NCBI GenBank assembly: GCA_035443945.1
Contig: DAOMNQ010000004.1
Location: forward strand, 14,044 to 78,043
Source: CAADGN01 sp035443945
Lineage (GTDB): Bacteria; Planctomycetota; Phycisphaerae; Phycisphaerales; UBA1924
Direction: 5' to 3'
DNA: 64,000 bases
The position numbers and the translations under genes were made by a program. Positions 41,588 to 53,490 of the stretch are shown here, one piece after another; within the stretch, counting starts at the first letter, position 1, and each line of letters opens with the position of its first letter. The notes beneath the pieces were generated by a model. It worked only from the letters and a program-made list of their open reading frames with translations. It had not been told where the DNA came from and ran no database searches.

Positions 41588-42322
41588 ATGATCCGGTGCG
41601 TCGGCGTCCACAAGGCGTACCAGACCGGGACGCAGCGCGTCGAGGCCCTGCGCGGCGTCGATCTGCACGTCCCCGAACCCGGCTTCTACGCCATCATGGG
41701 GCAGTCCGGCAGCGGCAAGAGCACGCTCCTCCATCTCCTGGGCGCGCTCGACCGGCCCGATGCCGGGGAGGTCTGGCACGGCGAGCGAGCGCTGCACACC
41801 CTCGGCGAACGGGCCGCGACGGAGTTCCGGCGGCGGGGCATCGGCATCGTCTTCCAGCAGTTCAACCTCATCCCGACGCTGACGGCCCGCGAGAACGTCG
41901 AGTTGCCCGGCTTGCTGGCGGGGGAGCCGGCGCGGTCACTCGCGCGGCGCAGCACGGAACTGCTCGCTGAACTGGGCGTGGCGCACCTTGCCGAGCGCCG
42001 CCCCGATGCCATCTCCGGCGGTGAGCAGCAGCGTGTTGCGATCGCCCGGGCGCTGCTCTTCTCACCGCCCGTGCTGCTGGCGGACGAGCCGACCGGTGCG
42101 CTCGACTCCGCCAACGCAGACCGGCTCTGGGGGCTGCTCGCCTCGCTCGCGTCTCAGCGGTCGATGACGGTCGTGATGGTGACCCACGAGCCGGCCGCGG
42201 CGACGCACTGCCGGCGTGTGTACGTTCTCCGCGACGGGCGGGTCGAGGGGGAGATCGATACGGAGGGACTCGATGCGTCCGGCGTGGCGGCTCGCTACCA
42301 GCAGTTTGTCCGGGCGGCGTAG
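41588..42322 (+). CDS. ABC exporter ATP-binding subunit (LolD/MacB type)
   Basis: A 244-residue ATPase of the MacB/LolD group. Walker A is GQSGSGKST, the Q-loop is VFQQFNLIPTLTARENVELP, the signature is ISGGEQQRVAIARAL and Walker B is VLLADEPTGALDS, followed by the H-loop His in VTHEP. Its 3' end overlaps the permease gene by 50 nt, so the two are translated as a pair. Such ATPases drive mechanotransmission permeases that export lipoproteins, peptides or drugs. No Shine-Dalgarno was recognised at its ATG. Confidence 0.93.
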   Translation: MIRCVGVHKAYQTGTQRVEALRGVDLHVPEPGFYAIMGQSGSGKSTLLHLLGALDRPDAGEVWHGERALHTLGERAATEFRRRGIGIVFQQFNLIPTLTARENVELPGLLAGEPARSLARRSTELLAELGVAHLAERRPDAISGGEQQRVAIARALLFSPPVLLADEPTGALDSANADRLWGLLASLASQRSMTVVMVTHEPAAATHCRRVYVLRDGRVEGEIDTEGLDASGVAARYQQFVRAA

Positions 42323-45020
42323 GCGTACGGCGCTCCTTGTCGCCGCCGTCGCCCTCTCGGCCGCGCTCATCGCCGCGGTTTCCTGCGCGATGGCCTCGAT
42401 CAACGAGTCGGTGCGCATGCGCCTCGACGCAGCCGTGGGGCGCGCCGACCTTCAGATTCGACCTACCGGGACGGGCCAGACCTTCGATGCCGCGCTCCTG
42501 GATGCGGTGCGCTCGTGGCCGGAGACGAAGGCGGCAGCCGGGCGCTTGCAGGACACGGTCTCGATCGTCTTTGCGACGCCGTTCCTGGCGAGTGCGAACG
42601 ACGGACACGCAGCAGCGACGCTCACGCTCAGAGCCTCCGCCCTCGCCCTGGGCGTATCGTTCGAGGACGAGCGGCCGGTCCGCCCGGTCACCATCCTCGC
42701 GGGGCGAGAGCCGCGTCACTCCGGCGAGATCGTCATCGACGCCGCGCTCGCGGAGCGGCTGTCCTGGCTGGCCGCGCGGGATGCCGAAGCCTCGCTGGGC
42801 GGATTCGCACTGGTGGCAGGTCCCGGGGTGTGGGAGGTGCCTGCGCCCGTAGTCCCCGATCGCGCGGGCGACGCGCGAGAGGCGGAGGAGATCAACCGGC
42901 GCGTAGGCGTGCGCATCGGCGACGAGGTCGAGATCGTGCGTCTGCTGCGCCGACCTGTCCGCCTCACCGTCGTCGGCATCGCCGCCCAGCCGCCGCTCGG
43001 CGGGCGACCGCAGGCCTACATGACGCTCGACGGCCTCGCCTCCATCACCGGCAGCGCGGGCAGGCTGGGCGAGATCGACGCCGTGCTGCGCGAGCCGGAC
43101 CGCGCGGAAGAGATCGTCGAGGCACGCCGTTCCGAGATGCCGCGCGGCCTCGTCCTCCAGACCAGCGCCCGAGTCACCTCCGGCGTCGAGCGCAGCGTCG
43201 CCTCCACGCAACTCGGCCTCGCCCTCGCCACGTTCCTCGCGTTCCTCACCGCGACGTTCATCACTTTCACCGGCATGATGACCGACGCCGTCGAACGCGA
43301 ACGAGAACTCGCCGTTCTGCGCTGCATAGGCGCCTCGCGGGGTCAGCTCGGCGGGGCGCAGTTGCTCGTCGGGGTGATCGTCGGCGGCCTCGGCGGACTG
43401 ATCGGCGTCCCGCTTGGGCTGCTGGTCGCGGGCTCGCTTGTCGCCGCGTTCCCCGAGCAGGTGCCCGCCGGCCCGCGCGTGCAGCCGCTCGGTGTATGGC
43501 TCGCTTTCACCGGGGCGTTGGCGAGCGGCGTGGCAGGCGCGCTCGCCCCCGCATGGCGAGCCTCGCGCACCAGCCCGCTCCGCGCCCTCGCCGCGCGCGC
43601 GCGCCAACCCACACGGCGATCCGTCGTGGCCGTCACGATCGCCGGGCTGATCGGCGTCGCCACGCATGCCGTCGTGATCGGCACGCCTGACGACGGCCAG
43701 ACCGCCTTTTGGCTGTATGTCACGCTCGGTCTGCCCGCCATGCTCACGGGCTACTTCCTCCTCGGTGTCTCGGCGGTGCTGCTCGTGTCGGCCGCGTGTG
43801 GCCCCGCGGTCTCCGGCGCGCTGGGTCTGCCGCGCCGGCTCCTGGGGCGGACTGTGCGCGCCACACCTTTCCGCTACGGCTTCACAGCGGGTGCGATGAT
43901 GGCCGGCCTCGCCCTGATGGTCGCGCTGTGGACGCAGGGCGGCGCGGTCCTCCGCGACTGGTTCGGCAAACTCAGGTTCCCCGACGCCTTCGTGACCGGC
44001 CTCGCCCTCACCGACGAGAGCGTCCGCGCCCTCGACGCTCTCCCCTTCGTCACCAACACCTGCGCCATCACACTCCACCCCGTCGACACCGACGCCTTCG
44101 GCGTGCGTGCCCTGCAACGCTACCGCACCACCTTCATCGCCTTCGAGCCTGAGCCGTTCTTCCGCATGTCCAACCTCACCTGGGTCGAGGGCGACCCCGC
44201 CACGGCCCAACGACGCCTCGAAGAAGGCGGCGCGGTGATCGTCGCCCGCGAGTTCAAGGTCGCCCAGGGCATGGGCGTCGGCGACCTCTTTCGCTGCGAG
44301 GACAACGGCGTCCAGCACGAGTTCGAGATCGTCGGCGTCGTCACCAGCCCCGGACTCGACGTCGTCAGCAAGTTCTTCAACGTCGGCGACGAGTACCTCC
44401 AGCAGGCTGTGCACGCGGTGTTCGGCAGCCGGCGCGACCTGCGCGATCGCTTCGGCTCCGACGCGATCAACATGATCCAGATCGACCTGGCCGACAACGC
44501 CGACGACGCCGAGGCCATCCGCACCATCCGGCGCGAACTCTTCGCTGCGGGCATCCTCGACGCGGGCAGCGGGCGGATGATCCGCCGCGAGATCGAGGAG
44601 TTCATCCGCGGCACGCTGCTCGCCGTGAGCGTGCTCGCGGTCCTCAGCATGTTCATCGCCTGCTTCGGCGTGGCGAACGTGATCGTCGCGGGCGTGGAGG
44701 CTCGCCAGTTCGAGTTCGGCGTGCTGCGGGCCGTCGGCGCGCAGCGCGGCCTTCTGCTCCGACTCATCGTCGGGGAGGCACTCCTCATCGCTCTCGCCGC
44801 GTGCATGCTCGGAACCCTCATGGGCATGCAGGGCGCGTGGGGCGGCACACGCCTGAACGCCCTGCTCCTCGGCCTTTCGCTCACGCCCCGCCCGCCCCTC
44901 CTGCCCATCGCCGCAGGGTGGGGGTTCGTGCTGGTGATGTGCCTCGGGGCTGCCGCGCCGTCGATCACACGCCTGAACCGGCAACGGCCTCGGGAGTTGC
45001 TGGCCGCGGTGCGTGGCTGA
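42273..45020 (+). CDS. FtsX-like ABC exporter permease
   Basis: Inner-membrane protein of 915 residues with two FtsX/MacB-type modules. Helix 1 (about 20-42) is followed by a large periplasmic domain, three helices (about 320-430), further helices around 450-560, a second periplasmic domain (about 570-780) and three terminal helices (about 790-905). The segments LRCIGASRGQLGGAQLLVG and LRAVGAQRGLLLRLIVGEA are the two copies of the family's coupling-helix region. GGAGG lies 7 nt before the ATG, inside the ATPase gene. No third (HlyD-like) subunit is adjacent. Cargo unknown. Confidence 0.9.
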   Translation: MRPAWRLATSSLSGRRRRTALLVAAVALSAALIAAVSCAMASINESVRMRLDAAVGRADLQIRPTGTGQTFDAALLDAVRSWPETKAAAGRLQDTVSIVFATPFLASANDGHAAATLTLRASALALGVSFEDERPVRPVTILAGREPRHSGEIVIDAALAERLSWLAARDAEASLGGFALVAGPGVWEVPAPVVPDRAGDAREAEEINRRVGVRIGDEVEIVRLLRRPVRLTVVGIAAQPPLGGRPQAYMTLDGLASITGSAGRLGEIDAVLREPDRAEEIVEARRSEMPRGLVLQTSARVTSGVERSVASTQLGLALATFLAFLTATFITFTGMMTDAVERERELAVLRCIGASRGQLGGAQLLVGVIVGGLGGLIGVPLGLLVAGSLVAAFPEQVPAGPRVQPLGVWLAFTGALASGVAGALAPAWRASRTSPLRALAARARQPTRRSVVAVTIAGLIGVATHAVVIGTPDDGQTAFWLYVTLGLPAMLTGYFLLGVSAVLLVSAACGPAVSGALGLPRRLLGRTVRATPFRYGFTAGAMMAGLALMVALWTQGGAVLRDWFGKLRFPDAFVTGLALTDESVRALDALPFVTNTCAITLHPVDTDAFGVRALQRYRTTFIAFEPEPFFRMSNLTWVEGDPATAQRRLEEGGAVIVAREFKVAQGMGVGDLFRCEDNGVQHEFEIVGVVTSPGLDVVSKFFNVGDEYLQQAVHAVFGSRRDLRDRFGSDAINMIQIDLADNADDAEAIRTIRRELFAAGILDAGSGRMIRREIEEFIRGTLLAVSVLAVLSMFIACFGVANVIVAGVEARQFEFGVLRAVGAQRGLLLRLIVGEALLIALAACMLGTLMGMQGAWGGTRLNALLLGLSLTPRPPLLPIAAGWGFVLVMCLGAAAPSITRLNRQRPRELLAAVRG

Positions 45021-45039
45021 TGCAGCAACCACGGGCGGG

Positions 45040-45045
45040 TATGCT
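45040..45045 (+). promoter_or_regulatory. -10-like hexamer for the zinc-ribbon membrane protein
   Basis: TATGCT lies 5 nt before the first of two adjacent ATG codons, with no Shine-Dalgarno; leaderless type. Confidence 0.4.
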
Positions 45046-45050
45046 GCCTT

Positions 45051-46088
45051 ATGATGCCACGCTCACCGGTTGACGATCGCGGCGTGCCGTACCAGCCGGT
45101 CGCCCTGGCGGAACTTGCCCTCCGGGCCGATTCGCAGGCGGAGCGCGATGCGGCACGCAACCTGCAACGGGATTTGAAGCGAGTGCGCGACGAAGCCTCG
45201 CGCCGATGGTCGATGCATCGATTCCTGCTCGCGGCACCCGCCACGCTCGTCGTTCTGGTGGTTGTCTTCCCTACGCTGCTCTGGTTGTTCGGTGGTCGTG
45301 TCGGTTTGATCGGCGGCGTGCTCGCCGCGCTGGTCGCGTTCGCTGTGACGCAGCAAATCGAACGATCGCTGGCCATGCGCAGAATCCAGCGGGGGATCGG
45401 GGCAACGCTCTCGGCGCACGGTTTCTGCGCACGGTGCGGCTACACACTCCGGGGGCTTGAACGGCAGGCCGACGGCACAGCCATCTGCTCCGAGTGCGGC
45501 ACGGCGTGGTCTGTCTCCCGTGTTACCCGCCCTCACTGGGAAGGCACACAGCCACCCCTGACGGAGAAACCGCCGGTTGTCCTCCGGGTGTTGCTGCTCA
45601 ATCCGCCGATCGTCAACGACGACCGCGGAGTCCTCGTTCGGCGGACCGATACCTGGTTGATCGGCGTCGGAAGGTCGCGTCGACAATCGCTCGGGGAGGA
45701 TCGCATTCGGTCACTCCGGCACGCACTGCGGGTCGAAGGGCGTTGGATCCGCTGGCCCCTCACCGCAGTACTCGGCGCATCGACGCTCTCGGCTTTGTTC
45801 CAGTTCACCAGGATCGGGAGTCTCGAAGGCGCTGACTGGATCATCGCGGTCGTTGGCATCGTCGCACTGTCGCTCGCGCTCGGTCTCGGCACGTTCAGCA
45901 CCCTGACCGGCGAACTCGGCATCACACCGCGACGGTTCGGGGCCGCGACCACAGAACGCGGCCTCTGCGCAGCATGCCTCGGCGAACTCCGACCCCCGGA
46001 CCCAGAGGGCTACCGCGTCTGCATCGCCTGCGGCGCAACCTGGCAGGCGCCGACCGAGCCGGGGCAGCGCAGGCATCCCCCCGCGTAG
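45051..46088 (+). CDS. Membrane protein with two zinc ribbons (planctomycete type)
   Basis: A 345-residue protein. Two helices (about 58-80 and 84-104) are followed by a zinc ribbon CARCGYTLRGL...CSECG (about 125-150), of the form often seen in planctomycete membrane proteins. A soluble segment comes next, then two more helices (about 240-290), and a second ribbon CAACLGEL...CIACG near the C-terminus. Function is unknown; the ribbons are probably structural or protein-binding. A smaller relative lies at 58813-59304. It precedes uvrB by 8 nt, so the genes are packed tightly, though uvrB has its own -10-like hexamer inside this gene's end. Confidence 0.72.
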   Translation: MMPRSPVDDRGVPYQPVALAELALRADSQAERDAARNLQRDLKRVRDEASRRWSMHRFLLAAPATLVVLVVVFPTLLWLFGGRVGLIGGVLAALVAFAVTQQIERSLAMRRIQRGIGATLSAHGFCARCGYTLRGLERQADGTAICSECGTAWSVSRVTRPHWEGTQPPLTEKPPVVLRVLLLNPPIVNDDRGVLVRRTDTWLIGVGRSRRQSLGEDRIRSLRHALRVEGRWIRWPLTAVLGASTLSALFQFTRIGSLEGADWIIAVVGIVALSLALGLGTFSTLTGELGITPRRFGAATTERGLCAACLGELRPPDPEGYRVCIACGATWQAPTEPGQRRHPPA

Positions 46089-46091
46089 AAT
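46086..46091 (+). promoter_or_regulatory. -10-like hexamer for uvrB (leaderless type)
   Basis: TAGAAT overlaps the stop codon of the preceding gene and lies 5 nt before the uvrB ATG. No Shine-Dalgarno. No LexA-like box was recognised. Confidence 0.4.
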
Positions 46092-46096
46092 GTCGC

Positions 46097-48385
46097 ATGA
46101 CCGCGCCCGCCGGCTTCGAACTCGTCAGCGATTTCGCGCCGACGGGCGATCAGCCCGGCGCGATCGAGGGCGTCTGCCGCGACCTCCGCGCCGGCTCGCG
46201 CCACGTCTGCCTGCTCGGCGCGACCGGCACCGGCAAGACCTTCACCATGGCGAACGTCATCGCTGCGCTTCAACGACCCACGCTCATCATCAGCCACAAC
46301 AAGACCCTCGCGGCGCAGTTGTACGAGGAACTGCGCCAGTTTTTCCCCCGCAACAGCGTAAACTATTTCGTCTCGTACTACGACTTCTACCAGCCCGAGG
46401 CCTACATCCCCGCCCGCGACATCTACATCGAGAAGGACGCCAGCCGCAACGACGACCTCGACATGCTGCGCCTGGCCGCCACCAGCAGCATCCTCAGCCG
46501 GCGCGACACCATCGTCGTCGCGTCGGTCTCCTGCATCTTCGGCCTTGGGTCGCCCGAGGCGTACGCGCAGCGGGTGCTGACGATCACCCGCGGCAGCCGC
46601 ATCAACCGGCGCGACTTCTTCCTCGCCCTCAACGCCATGCAGTACCAGCGCGTCGACGTCGAGTTCAAACGCGGCTCGTACCGCGTCCGAGGCGACGCCG
46701 TCGAGGTCTGGCCCGCCTACGAGCGCTTCGCCGTCCGCGTCGAACTCTTCGGCGACGAGATCGACCGCGTGGACCTGATCGACCCGACCGGCGGCGAACT
46801 GCTCGCCCAGGAGCGGCAGTTCTTCCTGTATCCCGCCGTTCACTATGTGATGCCCGAGGAGGAGATCAAGCCCATCCTCGACTCGATCCGGGCCGACCTC
46901 GACGACCGCGTGCTCGAACTGCGTTCGCAGGGCAGACTCCTCGAAGCCCAGCGCCTGCTCGCCCGCACCAAGTACGACCTCGAGATGATCGAGGAGGTCG
47001 GCTATTGCTCCGGCATCGAGAACTACTCCCGCTACTTCGACGGCCGCGCCCCCGGCGAGCGCCCGTTCACGCTGCTCGACTACTTCGAGCGGGCACCGCG
47101 GCGGGATGGAGAGTGGCGAAGTGGCAAAGCGGCAGAGTGGCAAAGCGATACCGCGAACATCGCCGCCGAGCCCCACTCCGCCACTCTGCCACCCTGCCAC
47201 TCTGCCACTTCTGCTTCAAGCGACTGGCTCCTCATCATCGACGAATCGCACGTTACCGTCCCGCAGGTGCGGGCGATGTTCAATGGCGACCGCGCCCGCA
47301 AGGAAGTGCTCGTCGAGCACGGTTTCCGCCTTCCCGCCGCCCTCGACAACCGTCCGCTGCGGTTCGAGGAGTTCGAGTCGATGATTCCCCAGGTCGTGTT
47401 CGTCAGCGCGACGCCGGGGCCGTACGAACTCGGCCTGACCGGCGGCGCGGTGCACGAGCAGGTCATCCGCCCGACCGGCCTGCTCGACCCCGAGATCGAG
47501 GTCCGCCCCGCCTCGAACCAGGTGCAGGACCTGCTCGGACGCTGCCGCGAGCGTGCCGCCTCGGGGGAGCGTGTGCTCATCACCGCCCTCACCAAGCGCC
47601 TCTGCGAGGACCTCACGGGCTACCTCGACCAGCAGGGCCTGCGCGTGCGCTACCTGCACAGCGAGATCGACACGCTCGAGCGTGTGGGCATCCTCACCGA
47701 CCTGCGGCTGGGCGAGTTCGACGTGCTCGTCGGCGTGAACCTGCTGCGCGAGGGCTTGGACCTGCCCGAGGTCTCGCTCGTGTGCATCCTTGACGCCGAC
47801 AAGGAGGGCTTCCTCCGCTCAGCCACGAGCCTCATCCAGCAGATGGGCCGCGCCGCCCGCAACGTGAACGCGAAGGTCGTTATGTACGCCGACTCCGTTA
47901 CACCCGCCATGCAGGCCGCCATCGACGAGACCGAACGCCGCCGCGCCAGGCAGATCGCCTTCAACCGCGAACACGGCGTCACTCCGACCACCATCCGCAA
48001 GGCCATCCGCCGCGGGCTGGAGAGCGAACTCAAGGCGAGGCGCACGGCCCGCGAGGCCGCCCTCACCAGCGAGCGGCCCCTCGACGCCGCCACGCTGCTC
48101 GCCGAGATCGAAGGCGAGATGCGCGAAGCGGCCGAGTCGCTGAACTTCGAGCGCGCCGCCGAACTGCGCGACCAGGCCGCCACCGTGCGACGACTCATCG
48201 AGGAGCACGGCGGGCACGCCCCGGGACTGCCGACCGGCGACGGACCGGACGAACCGCTTCTGCTCCGACGCGCCGAGGTCGAGGAAGCCCTGCGGGCGAA
48301 GGGCGGCACGCGACGGCGCAAGCCCGGCATGGCCGGCGTGCACCCGCGCGCGAAGGAACGCCGCACGCGCCGCAAGCCCCGCTGA
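46097..48385 (+). CDS. uvrB: Excinuclease ABC subunit B
   Basis: Damage-verifying helicase of nucleotide excision repair. Seen: Walker A GATGTGKT (residues 41-48), the beta-hairpin YYDFYQPEAYIP, Walker B/DESH (382-385), helicase motifs (GVNLLREGLDLPEV, QMGRAARN) and a C-terminal UVR domain (ESLNFERAAELRDQA) that binds UvrC. At 762 residues it is longer than usual (about 660-700). Part of the excess is an insertion of about 45 residues (about 334-377) between LLDYFE and LLIIDESH, encoded by inverted octamer arrays. The frame is unbroken, so the protein is probably functional. Next to uvrA, as in several bacteria. Confidence 0.94.
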   Translation: MTAPAGFELVSDFAPTGDQPGAIEGVCRDLRAGSRHVCLLGATGTGKTFTMANVIAALQRPTLIISHNKTLAAQLYEELRQFFPRNSVNYFVSYYDFYQPEAYIPARDIYIEKDASRNDDLDMLRLAATSSILSRRDTIVVASVSCIFGLGSPEAYAQRVLTITRGSRINRRDFFLALNAMQYQRVDVEFKRGSYRVRGDAVEVWPAYERFAVRVELFGDEIDRVDLIDPTGGELLAQERQFFLYPAVHYVMPEEEIKPILDSIRADLDDRVLELRSQGRLLEAQRLLARTKYDLEMIEEVGYCSGIENYSRYFDGRAPGERPFTLLDYFERAPRRDGEWRSGKAAEWQSDTANIAAEPHSATLPPCHSATSASSDWLLIIDESHVTVPQVRAMFNGDRARKEVLVEHGFRLPAALDNRPLRFEEFESMIPQVVFVSATPGPYELGLTGGAVHEQVIRPTGLLDPEIEVRPASNQVQDLLGRCRERAASGERVLITALTKRLCEDLTGYLDQQGLRVRYLHSEIDTLERVGILTDLRLGEFDVLVGVNLLREGLDLPEVSLVCILDADKEGFLRSATSLIQQMGRAARNVNAKVVMYADSVTPAMQAAIDETERRRARQIAFNREHGVTPTTIRKAIRRGLESELKARRTAREAALTSERPLDAATLLAEIEGEMREAAESLNFERAAELRDQAATVRRLIEEHGGHAPGLPTGDGPDEPLLLRRAEVEEALRAKGGTRRRKPGMAGVHPRAKERRTRRKPR
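47111..47213. repeat. Inverted octamer arrays inside uvrB
   Basis: The left array (47111-47147) has units GAGTGGCG, AAGTGGCA, AAGCGGCA, GAGTGGCA and a partial AAGCG. The right array (47173-47213) is the same octamer inverted: CCACTCCG, CCACTCTG, CCACCCTG, CCACTCTG, CCACTTCTG. They flank 25 nt and could form an imperfect stem of about 35 bp. The whole is in frame with uvrB. Confidence 0.85.
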
Positions 48386-48393
48386 CCCGCACC

Positions 48394-48399
48394 TACCAT
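48394..48399 (+). promoter_or_regulatory. -10-like hexamer for the small membrane protein
   Basis: TACCAT lies 5 nt before the GTG start of the 60-codon gene. No Shine-Dalgarno. The hexamer supports this short gene being expressed. Confidence 0.4.
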
Positions 48400-48404
48400 C
48401 GACC

Positions 48405-48587
48405 GTGAACCCCGTCGCACCGCGAACTCCGCCCCCTCGACGCAAGGCCGAGTTCCCGCGCCGCCTCGGTCTGTACCTGCTCGGCGTGGCGATCGGCCTC
48501 CTCATGCTGGGGTTGATCCAGCGTGCCAAGAAGGCCGCGACATCGCCCCAGCCTCAGCCACCCACCCCCGCAGAGACCAGCCCGTAA
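48405..48587 (+). CDS. Small single-pass membrane protein between uvrB and uvrA
   Basis: A 60-residue protein: basic, proline-rich N-terminus, one transmembrane helix (about 20-38: RLGLYLLGVAIGLLMLGLI), then a Pro/Gln/Thr-rich tail. It is not recognised. Support for a real gene comes from the TACCAT hexamer 5 nt before its GTG start and from the clean hydrophobic helix with flanking positive charges. It may use the inter-gene space between uvrB and uvrA by chance. Confidence 0.5.
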   Translation: MNPVAPRTPPPRRKAEFPRRLGLYLLGVAIGLLMLGLIQRAKKAATSPQPQPPTPAETSP

Positions 48588-48598
48588 CGCGGACGACC

Positions 48599-48604
48599 TA
48601 CGAT
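48599..48604 (+). promoter_or_regulatory. -10-like hexamer for uvrA
   Basis: TACGAT lies 21 nt before the uvrA ATG. A start near 48611 would leave a 15-nt leader that just includes the Shine-Dalgarno GGAGGG. Confidence 0.35.
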
Positions 48605-48625
48605 CGCATCCACGGAGGGAGACGG

Positions 48626-51739
<3,114 letters not shown>

Positions 51740-51765
51740 GCGGCGCGTCGGCTGCCTGCTCGCCC

Positions 51766-51771
51766 TATCAT
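51766..51771 (+). promoter_or_regulatory. -10-like hexamer for the small membrane protein after uvrA
   Basis: TATCAT lies 8 nt before the ATG at 51780; no Shine-Dalgarno. Confidence 0.4.
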
Positions 51772-51779
51772 TCCCGCGC

Positions 51780-52181
51780 ATGAGCCGCGAACCCGATCAA
51801 CGGGACAGCATCTTCATCATCGGGCCCGGCGTCGATCCCGCTCGGCTCTCCGATGAGCCGTGCTGCGCCGACCCGCGGGCCTACTCCGCCGCGGGGGACG
51901 AGGAGCACAACCGCCGCGAAGGACGCCGGCTGGTGCTCCGCCTCATCGTCGCCTTCGCTCTCGTGATCACACTCGGCTTCGTCTGCTTCGTCGTGCTGCC
52001 CGGCTTCGGCGTCCACCTGCCGCCGGTCGTGCCGCTGGTGGCCTTCGCGGCCATCGTTGTCGGCTCGCTCCTGACCGCGAAGGCCGAGGGCCACTTCCCT
52101 CCCCCGCAGCGCAGGAAGGAAGACGAAGGCCGCCCCATCGGCTGCTGCCCCGGCCCGCGCCCGCCGCGCAGCCTGCGGTAG
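51780..52181 (+). CDS. Uncharacterised two-helix membrane protein
   Basis: A 133-residue protein, not recognised. The N-terminal 50 residues are polar and include a Cys-Cys pair (EPCCADPR). Two hydrophobic helices (about 55-75 and 80-98) follow. The Cys-containing tail GRPIGCCPGPRPPR ends the protein. The two CC pairs at either end are the only notable feature. The start was chosen at MSREPD because TATCAT lies 8 nt upstream. It converges with prfB; only 17 nt separate the stops. Confidence 0.6.
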   Translation: MSREPDQRDSIFIIGPGVDPARLSDEPCCADPRAYSAAGDEEHNRREGRRLVLRLIVAFALVITLGFVCFVVLPGFGVHLPPVVPLVAFAAIVVGSLLTAKAEGHFPPPQRRKEDEGRPIGCCPGPRPPRSLR

Positions 52182-52198
52182 CCGGCCGCTGTCGCCGC

Positions 52199-53324
52199 CT
52201 ACGCCCCCACCCCAGTCCTCTCCTTCTCCGCGCGTCGGCGCTTCAGTTCCGAGTCGACGAACGGCTCCAGGTACCCCTGTAGCACCTTCTCGTAGTTGCT
52301 CTCTTCGTACCCGGTGCGGTGGTCCTTCACGCGGTTGTCGTAGAAGACGTAACTGCGGATCTGCGTCCCCCAGCCGCGGCCCATCTCGGCCCCCTTGGCC
52401 TCGGCCAGTTCGCGCTCGCGCTTCTCCTCCTCCAACTGCTCGAGTTTCGCCGTCAGCAGCGTCATCGCCTGGTGCTTGTTCTGCGGCTGGTCGCGGTAGG
52501 TGCTCGCCACCACCATGATGCCGGTCGGCTTGTGGACGATCCGGCACGCCGACGCCACCTTGTTCACGTTCTGCCCACCAGGCCCGCTCGAACGCGCGAA
52601 GTACGTGATCTCCAGTTCCTTGTCCGGGATCTCCAGCGCGACGTCCTCGAACTCCGGCGTGACATCCACGCTGGCGAAACTCGTCTGCCGCTTCCCCTGC
52701 GAGTTGAACGGCGACACGCGCGCCAGCCGGTGCGTGCCGCGTTCGCAACTCAGGTACCCGAAGGCGTACGGCCCCTTGACGTGCAGCGTCACGTGGTCGA
52801 TGCCCACCTCCGTGCCGAACGTCTTGGAGATCTCCTCCAGTTTCCACCCCATCCGCTCGCAGTAGTAGATGTACATCCGCAGCAGCATCTCGGCCCAGTC
52901 GTTGGCCTCGGTGCCGCCGTCGCCCGCCGAGATCGTCAGGTAGCAGTTCCGGTGGTCGTGCTTGCCCGAGAGCAGCGACTGCAACTCGACCTTCTCCATC
53001 CGGCCGACCAGCCCGTACAGCGACTCGTCCGCCTCGGCGAGCAGGTCCTTGTCCCCGGACTCCTTCGCCATCTCGTACGCGAGGCGCGCGTTCTCGAAGT
53101 CCTCCATGATGGACTTGAGCGGGTCCGTCTGGGCCTTGAGCAGTTTCAGTTCCGCCACCGTGGCCTTCGCGGCCTCCGGGGCGTCCCAAAAGCCCGTCTC
53201 CCCCATCATCGACTCGAGTTCCGACAGCCTCCGCCGCTTGAACTCGTAGTTAAAGAGAGTCGCGGATGGTTACGATCCGCGCCTCAAGGTCGTCGATCAC
53301 GGGCTGGTGGGCGTCGAAGTGCAT
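52199..53324 (-). CDS. prfB: Peptide chain release factor 2, with programmed +1 frameshift
   Basis: Ends translation at UGA and UAA. Translation starts at the ATG at 53324 (AGGAG upstream) and reads 24 codons, MHFDAHQPVIDDLEAR... to CTT TAA C (53255-53249). A +1 shift at CTT then continues as NYEFKRRRLSELESMMGETG to the end, giving 374 residues, the normal RF2 length. RF2 features: the SPF recognition tripeptide in RVSPFNSQ and GGQ in SSGPGGQNVNKV. The classic site is CUU UGA C; here the stop is UAA, and the usual AGGGGG just upstream is absent. Without the shift, only an N-terminally shortened protein from internal ATG codons (53209) would be made. Confidence 0.9.
53249..53255 (-). promoter_or_regulatory. 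RF2 +1 recoding site with UAA
   Basis: On the minus strand this heptanucleotide reads CTTTAAC. CTT is the 24th codon after the ATG at 53324 and TAA is in frame with it; the RF2 coding frame resumes as AAC. Position and context match the known prfB autoregulatory frameshift. Confidence 0.8.
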
Positions 53325-53490
53325 GGCGGCTCCTGTTCGAGCAGGACTCTAGGCCGACCGCCCCGCCGCTTCGCCCACCCCGGCAACCCCGCGCGACCCG
53401 GCCGATATTCTTGTGAGGCCGCGCCGAACATCCGCCCCGGCGGCGTTCAGGCTCCGCGAGCAGCCCCCGCCGCTCGACAAGGAGACCGCC

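Noticed and set aside
41868..45032. Open frame of over 1000 codons antisense to the ABC exporter genes
   Set aside because: Long antisense frames are expected in DNA this GC-rich. The translation has no domains and is rich in Arg, Ala, Gly and His, while the plus strand encodes well-recognised proteins.
47111..47213. CRISPR array
   Set aside because: Units are 8 bp with no spacers, the arms are inverted, and the sequence is coding; no cas genes are present.
52199..53209. prfB as a gene beginning at the internal ATG pair, or as a frameshift error
   Set aside because: The upstream codons encode the conserved N-terminal helix of RF2 from a start with AGGAG, and the junction sits at the classical recoding position.
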